Shown: in pieces, positions 52,983 to 56,294 of the stretch
Numbering within the stretch: the first letter of the stretch is position 1
Layout: every line of letters begins with the position of its first letter
Assembly (NCBI GenBank): GCA_905478185.1
Contig: CAJQHO010000039.1
Coordinates: 1 to 56,294, forward strand
DNA: 56,294 bases
Source of the DNA: an uncultured Flavobacteriales bacterium
GTDB taxonomy: Bacteria; Bacteroidota; Bacteroidia; Flavobacteriales; BACL11
Direction of reading: 5' to 3'
The notes under the pieces: generated by a model
What the model was told of the DNA's origin: nothing
What the model saw: the letters and a program-made list of their open reading frames with translations, nothing else
Database searches by the model: none
Made by a program: the position numbers and the translations under genes

Positions 52983-53040
52983 TAAAAGATAAAAAAGATA
53001 AAAAAGCTTTATTTAATATTTAACTCCAAATGATAAATAA

Positions 53041-53058
53041 ATTAACAATTACATAACA
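53041..53058. promoter_or_regulatory. Possible PhoB box in the phoB upstream region
   Basis: ATTAACA, 4 bp, CATAACA: two 7-bp units at 11-bp spacing. It is weaker than the boxes at 53153 and 54514, and may be chance in AT-rich DNA. Confidence 0.3.
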
Positions 53059-53152
53059 TATATTTTCTATTAGAATAGCTGTTATAATACATATTTGCAA
53101 AATTAAAAATAAAACATCATATAACTAATTGAATATAATACTAATAAAAAAT

Positions 53153-53192
53153 CTTAACAATTCCTTAACATTAGGATAATGTTTAAATAACT
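53153..53192 (+). promoter_or_regulatory. Candidate PhoB box upstream of the microprotein-PiT operon
   Basis: Two identical CTTAACA units at 53153 and 53164 are separated by 4 bp, the 7+4 layout of classical Pho boxes. Two further units in the same 11-bp register (53175, 53186) keep the central TAA. A -7-like CATGTTTG follows at 53213-53220, 19 nt before the microprotein-ATG leader. The rest of the 280-bp phoB-to-microprotein gap is AT-rich without other features. Confidence 0.5.
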
Positions 53193-53212
53193 TATAAACT
53201 AAATTCTATTGT

Positions 53213-53220
53213 CATGTTTG
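53213..53220 (+). promoter_or_regulatory. Possible -7 element of the microprotein-PiT operon
   Basis: CATGTTTG, one mismatch to TAnnTTTG, placing transcription start about 19 nt before the ATG at 53243. A degenerate -7 box would fit an activator-dependent promoter. Confidence 0.35.
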
Positions 53221-53242
53221 CACTAAACAATAACAAATTAAA

Positions 53243-53332
53243 ATGAACAACACAACAAACACACAACCACTAGATTTATCAGCAGTAATTTACTTAGTAA
53301 TTATGATAACTGTTTTTTTCGCAGCTGTTTAA
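53243..53332 (+). CDS. Putative 29-residue membrane microprotein next to the PiT-like gene
   Basis: ATG at 53243, TAA at 53330-53332. A polar N-terminus (MNNTTNTQPLDLSA) is followed by one hydrophobic helix of about 15-17 residues (VIYLVIMITVFFAAV) that ends the protein. It lies 24 bp before the PiT-like gene and after the candidate PhoB box, so it would be the first gene of that transcript. One-helix microproteins often bind transporters; E. coli MgtS (31 aa), for example, acts on MgtA and PitA. There is no homology claim here. Confidence 0.5.
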   Translation: MNNTTNTQPLDLSAVIYLVIMITVFFAAV

Positions 53333-53356
53333 AAAAATCTACATAAAAAGCGCACG

Positions 53357-54499
53357 ATGAAAAAACTTATTAAAGCTTTTAGTTTTCCAGCAACAGTTTG
53401 GTTTCCTAAAACTGAGCATAATTTTCTATTATTTATAATTTGCTCATTTTTACTTGCAATGTTTGCCACACCCTATCCTCAGTATGCAATGTGGGTTGGT
53501 TTTATTTTTGCAGCATATGCTGCAATTGCAAACGATAGCATACAAACTATTGGAACTTTTATCGCATCAAACCAAGATAAGAAATGGTGGGTGCTTTGGA
53601 TTTTCATTGGAGGAATATTTTTCTTTACTATGCTTTTTAGTTGGGTAACTCTTGGTGGAGATGTTTCACACGGAAGATTAACATCTAAAGGATTTGAAAT
53701 AGCTCCTACGGAATTTCATTTCCTGCAAATTGCCGCACCAATATTCTTACTAATTCTTACGCGTTTAAGAATGCCAGTATCCACTACATTTATTTTACTT
53801 ACTTCATTTGCCGCTACACCTGCAGCCGTAGGAGGTGTGCTTGCAAAAAGCATGAGTGGATATATCCTTTCCCTAATAATGGGACTTATCTTTTTTATGA
53901 TAGTTGCTAAGGCATCTAAAAAGTACTTTACAGGAGAAGCTAAATTTGGATGGACAATTGCACAATGGATTACTTCAGGTACACTTTGGTCAGTTTGGCT
54001 AATGCAAGATGCTGCTAATATTGCAGTATACTTACCGAGAAGCCTAAACACTGCAGAGTTTATTGGGTTTACATCAATTGTTGTAATAGGATTAGGGCTA
54101 TTACTTTACTATAAAGGTGGCAGAATACAAAAGATTGTTACTGAAAAATCAGTAGTTACGGATGTAAGATTTGCTACTTTAATTGACTTAATTTATTGTG
54201 TTATATTATTTTACTTTAAGCTATACTCTAATGTCCCTATGAGTACTACATGGGTGTTTATTGGATTACTTGCAGGTAGAGAAATAGGAATGTCAATTAT
54301 GAGAACCTCTGATAATACACTATGGGCCTCTATAAGACTTGGATTAAAAGATGCTAGTTATGCAATTCTAGGTCTTGTTATTTCTATTGCAATTGCAATT
54401 GGTGTTAACGACCAATTAACAGTAGACTTAATGTTAACAGAGATGCCTGAACAATTTGTTCAAGGTATTGTAAAATTCTTTAGTAGACTAGGCCTTTAA
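53357..54499 (+). CDS. PiT-like inorganic phosphate transporter-related membrane protein
   Basis: 380 residues with about ten membrane segments. Two features recall the PiT (PF01384) phosphate:cation symporters: AIANDSIQTIGTFIAS (near 57-72), like the GANDxxNxxGT motif, and MPVSTTFILL (near 140-149), like PxSTTH. A second ND-like motif, MQDAANIAVYLPRS (near 216-229), suggests the internal duplication of the family. It is divergent from standard PiT proteins, with Asn-Asp kept but the His of STTH replaced. The phosphate role is inferred from motifs and neighbours. Confidence 0.65.
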   Translation: MKKLIKAFSFPATVWFPKTEHNFLLFIICSFLLAMFATPYPQYAMWVGFIFAAYAAIANDSIQTIGTFIASNQDKKWWVLWIFIGGIFFFTMLFSWVTLGGDVSHGRLTSKGFEIAPTEFHFLQIAAPIFLLILTRLRMPVSTTFILLTSFAATPAAVGGVLAKSMSGYILSLIMGLIFFMIVAKASKKYFTGEAKFGWTIAQWITSGTLWSVWLMQDAANIAVYLPRSLNTAEFIGFTSIVVIGLGLLLYYKGGRIQKIVTEKSVVTDVRFATLIDLIYCVILFYFKLYSNVPMSTTWVFIGLLAGREIGMSIMRTSDNTLWASIRLGLKDASYAILGLVISIAIAIGVNDQLTVDLMLTEMPEQFVQGIVKFFSRLGL

Positions 54500-54513
54500 C
54501 ACTAATACGATTT

Positions 54514-54546
54514 CTTAACTTTAACTTAAATTTTACTTAATAAAAA
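54514..54546 (+). promoter_or_regulatory. Candidate PhoB box (three 11-bp repeats) upstream of the porin gene
   Basis: CTTAA occurs at 54514, 54525 and 54536, exactly 11 bp apart: units CTTAACTTTAA, CTTAAATTTTA, CTTAATAAAAA. This is the spacing of tandem PhoB sites. A -7-like TACCTTAG lies at 54560-54567, about 17 bp after the last unit core. Confidence 0.55.
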
Positions 54547-54559
54547 AATATTAAGCGTG

Positions 54560-54567
54560 TACCTTAG
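54560..54567 (+). promoter_or_regulatory. Possible -7 element of the porin gene
   Basis: TACCTTAG, one mismatch to TAnnTTTG, predicts a leader of about 24 nt before the ATG at 54595. Confidence 0.35.
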
Positions 54568-54594
54568 GCGAAATTAAATAAAATATTACAAAAA

Positions 54595-55557
54595 ATGAAA
54601 AAAACAATCTTATTACTAATTAGCGCAGTACTTATTACATATAATTCAAATGCGCAAAACGGCACCCCTTCAGTTAAAGTTTTCTCTAACTTTAATTATG
54701 ACATGTCTTCTGAGGAAAATGAAACTGCATTTAAAGAGTTTAAAATTAAACGATCATATCTAGGTTATTCATATCAAATAGATGATAATTTTTCAACAAA
54801 AATTACCTTTGATGTAGGCAATAATAATGGGGGAAGTTCATATACAGCATTTTTAAAAATAGCTTCATTAAAATGGAAGACTTCTGATAAATTAACTCTT
54901 AATATTGGAATGGTAGGCACAAAGAATTTTAAATTTATGGAAAAAGCTTGGGGGAAAAGGTATATCGAAAAATCTGCGCAAGACAAGTACAAATGGGCAA
55001 ACTCTGCTGATGTAGGTATCACAGCTGATTATAAAATTGGTAATAAGCTAGCTATTGACGCTCAAATATTAAATGGGGAAGGATATAAAAAAGTGCAAGA
55101 TGATTTAGGGTTATTTAGAGGCGGACTAGGTATTACCTATAGAATAAGCACTAGCTTAGCTTTAAGATTGCATCAGGATATAACACCGAGAAGCTCTTAT
55201 ACTGATTCAACTGATTCTCAATATATTTCTGCTGCAAGTCTTGCCTATTCAGGAACAAATTTTTCACTAGGATATGAAGCAAGTTTAATGCAAAATTCAG
55301 GCAATATTATAGCTGATGAAGAGAAAAATTTAATGTCGATTTATGGGTCCTATAAATTAAATGAAGATTACACTCTATTCGCTAGATATGACGATGCTAC
55401 AGAAACCGCTAATGAAGGTTCATATACAATTTATGGTATAGAAAGACAAATGACGAAAGGAGTAACTGTTGCAATAAACATGCAATCATGGACAGGTGCT
55501 GCAGATGGATCTGAAGCTGAAAATACTTTATACATAAATTTAGAATACAAATTCTAG
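54595..55557 (+). CDS. Phosphate-selective porin (OprP/OprO)-like protein
   Basis: 320 residues. Signal peptide 1-21 (ending SNAQ), then many beta strands with aromatic girdles: FKEFKIKRSYLGYSYQIDDNFSTKITFD at the start resembles OprP/OprO family N-termini, and the end NTLYINLEYKF has the C-terminal Phe of outer-membrane barrels. It is somewhat shorter than OprP (about 400 aa). With PhoBR and the PiT-like protein it suggests phosphate uptake across both membranes. It has its own candidate PhoB box and terminator. Confidence 0.75.
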   Translation: MKKTILLLISAVLITYNSNAQNGTPSVKVFSNFNYDMSSEENETAFKEFKIKRSYLGYSYQIDDNFSTKITFDVGNNNGGSSYTAFLKIASLKWKTSDKLTLNIGMVGTKNFKFMEKAWGKRYIEKSAQDKYKWANSADVGITADYKIGNKLAIDAQILNGEGYKKVQDDLGLFRGGLGITYRISTSLALRLHQDITPRSSYTDSTDSQYISAASLAYSGTNFSLGYEASLMQNSGNIIADEEKNLMSIYGSYKLNEDYTLFARYDDATETANEGSYTIYGIERQMTKGVTVAINMQSWTGAADGSEAENTLYINLEYKF

Positions 55558-55577
55558 AGACTAATCATAACTAATAG

Positions 55578-55609
55578 AAAAGGCGACTCCATTCAGAATC
55601 GCCTTTTTT
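55578..55609. terminator. Terminator between the porin and DUF4399 genes
   Basis: AAAAGGCGA, 12-nt loop, TCGCCTTTT, then T run. On the minus strand it also ends in TTTT, so it can serve both convergent genes. Confidence 0.8.
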
Positions 55610-55633
55610 AATTATTTTACTACTTAGTTCTTT

Positions 55634-56068
55634 TTACTTACGAACCGTTACATTGATGGTTTTGCTCATGTCTTTACCATAAGACTGATGCATTCCATCA
55701 GCAAATTGTAGCGTTAAAGAATAATTTCCTTCATCTAAATCCAAGGTAGTTTCAATTTGACCTAATCCGAAATGTATGTGTTGAGCATTAGCAGGCACAA
55801 TATCACCATCAGTAATAAAATCAGAATTTATAATGATATGATGATGCCCTTTTAAAGCATTAATTTCACCTGCAGCTTCAACCTCCATCCCCTCTACCCC
55901 CATTTCTACTAAAAAAGGAGAAGATAGAATAGCCCCATCTTGAATGTTTTTAAAAAATACTGATGGCTCATTTACTGTTTTACTTTCAGTAGAAGTATTA
56001 GATTGACAAGCGCTCATTACAATAGTAAAAAGCAAGATTATTAGTGTTGTTTTATTTAATGTTTTCAT
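55634..56068 (-). CDS. DUF4399 lipoprotein
   Basis: 144 residues. A lipoprotein signal ends at Cys21 (IVMSAC). The mature domain, SVFFKNIQDGAILSSPFLVEMGVEGMEVEAAGEI, GHHHIIINSD, AQHIHFGLGQIETTLDLDEGNYSLTLQFADGMHQSYG, is DUF4399, a small His-rich beta domain of unknown function. The GHHH and QHIHFG stretches could bind metal. It is convergent with the porin gene. Confidence 0.85.
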   Translation of the reverse strand: MKTLNKTTLIILLFTIVMSACQSNTSTESKTVNEPSVFFKNIQDGAILSSPFLVEMGVEGMEVEAAGEINALKGHHHIIINSDFITDGDIVPANAQHIHFGLGQIETTLDLDEGNYSLTLQFADGMHQSYGKDMSKTINVTVRK

Positions 56069-56092
56069 AATTTTAATTTAACGTAAAAATAG

Positions 56093-56100
56093 TACTTTTG
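56093..56100 (+). promoter_or_regulatory. Promoter -7 element of the LuxE-like gene
   Basis: TACTTTTG, 20 bp before the TTG at 56121; matches TAnnTTTG exactly. Confidence 0.5.
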
Positions 56101-56120
56101 AATTTTAAGCAACTAATAAA

Positions 56121-56294
56121 TTGAATACATTTATAAATAAAATATTTAATTGCACAAATGATGCAACTTTTGAAAAGTTAGCATTAGAAATATTTGACTT
56201 TCAAATGGAGAACAACCTAACTTATGCTGCTTATGCTGCACTTATATTAAGGGGGAAAAACCCTGAAAATATAAATGAAATTCCATTTTTACCT
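56121..56294 (+). CDS. LuxE/PaaK-like acyl-protein synthetase (5' end only)
   Basis: 58 codons are present before the window ends. The frame runs NTFINKIFNCTNDATFEKLA, then LEIFDFQMENNLTYAAYAAL, then a run ending in NEIPFLP. That is the N-terminal pattern of the acyl-protein synthetase (LuxE) / adenylate-forming family in Bacteroidetes, where IPFLPI precedes the active part. The start is most likely TTG at 56121, as no in-frame ATG precedes the conserved segment. It is partial, so the function is tentative. Confidence 0.6.
   Translation, partial: MNTFINKIFNCTNDATFEKLALEIFDFQMENNLTYAAYAALILRGKNPENINEIPFLP

Noticed and set aside
53041-53058. ATTAACA/CATAACA pair as a firm PhoB box controlling phoB
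   Set aside because: The units differ from the CTTAA core and the region is very AT-rich; listed only as a weak possibility.

Overview
The window is a chromosome segment of a Bacteroidota bacterium, most likely of the order Flavobacteriales. Four things point there: AT-rich DNA; promoters of the Bacteroidetes -7 type (TAnnTTTG) in place of -35/-10 boxes; hallmark gene blocks (mutY-ssb-gldE-gldD, maeB-ruvA-sprA, the alternative complex III operon); and type IX secretion (T9SS) with its C-terminal sorting domains. I see no phage, insertion sequence, CRISPR array, rRNA or tRNA. Nearly all of it reads as vertically inherited core genome.

Layout. 1-1.4 kb: end of cysD, then cysN (sulfate activation). 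1.6-7.05 kb, minus strand: serS, a TPR protein, a DUF4286 protein and an MFS transporter, preceded by rplU-rpmA. 7.2-8.3 kb: a secreted M43 metalloprotease. 8.3-12.6 kb, minus: mutY, ssb, gldE, gldD and an EamA transporter. 12.7-14.7 kb, plus: HU, a 29-residue basic protein (ribosomal-protein-like) and rng. 14.7-17.9 kb: an MFS gene divergent from recX-prfB-arsC, with a symmetrical shared promoter. 18.1-20.6 kb: fumC, then tonB and gcvH on minus. 20.7-30.6 kb, minus: sprA (the T9SS outer-membrane translocon, 2374 aa), ruvA, maeB. 30.8-38.7 kb: two T9SS cargo proteins, then a tightly packed plus-strand operon of extracytoplasmic thioredoxin-fold proteins and outer-membrane barrels ending in ubiX. 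38.7-49.2 kb, minus: ruvB, the complete actABCDEF operon, an Nfu-type protein and an Mrp ATPase. 49.2-51.3 kb: an alkyltransferase-like protein, trmB and a MurG-like glycosyltransferase. 51.3-55.6 kb: phoR-phoB on minus, divergent from a 29-residue membrane peptide, a PiT-like membrane protein and an OprP/O-like porin. 55.6-56.3 kb: a DUF4399 lipoprotein and the start of a LuxE/PaaK-like gene.

The most promising unexplained system is the putative phosphate island at 51.3-55.6 kb. A PhoB-PhoR pair faces a microprotein, a divergent PiT-like transporter and a porin. Candidate PhoB boxes (CTTAA units repeated every 11 bp, the spacing of classical Pho boxes) precede both target transcripts. Second is the 33.2-38.5 kb operon (TlpA-like thioredoxin, DUF6029 barrel, Omp28-like lipoprotein with CPNC, DUF6588 barrel, PorT-type barrel, UbiX), which looks like an envelope redox or barrel-maturation system. 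Third is a set of promoters placed so close to their start codons that leaderless mRNAs are predicted (recX, its divergent MFS gene, the glycosyltransferase, ruvB).

Functions rest on motif and family recognition by eye. No similarity search, structure prediction or expression data was available.
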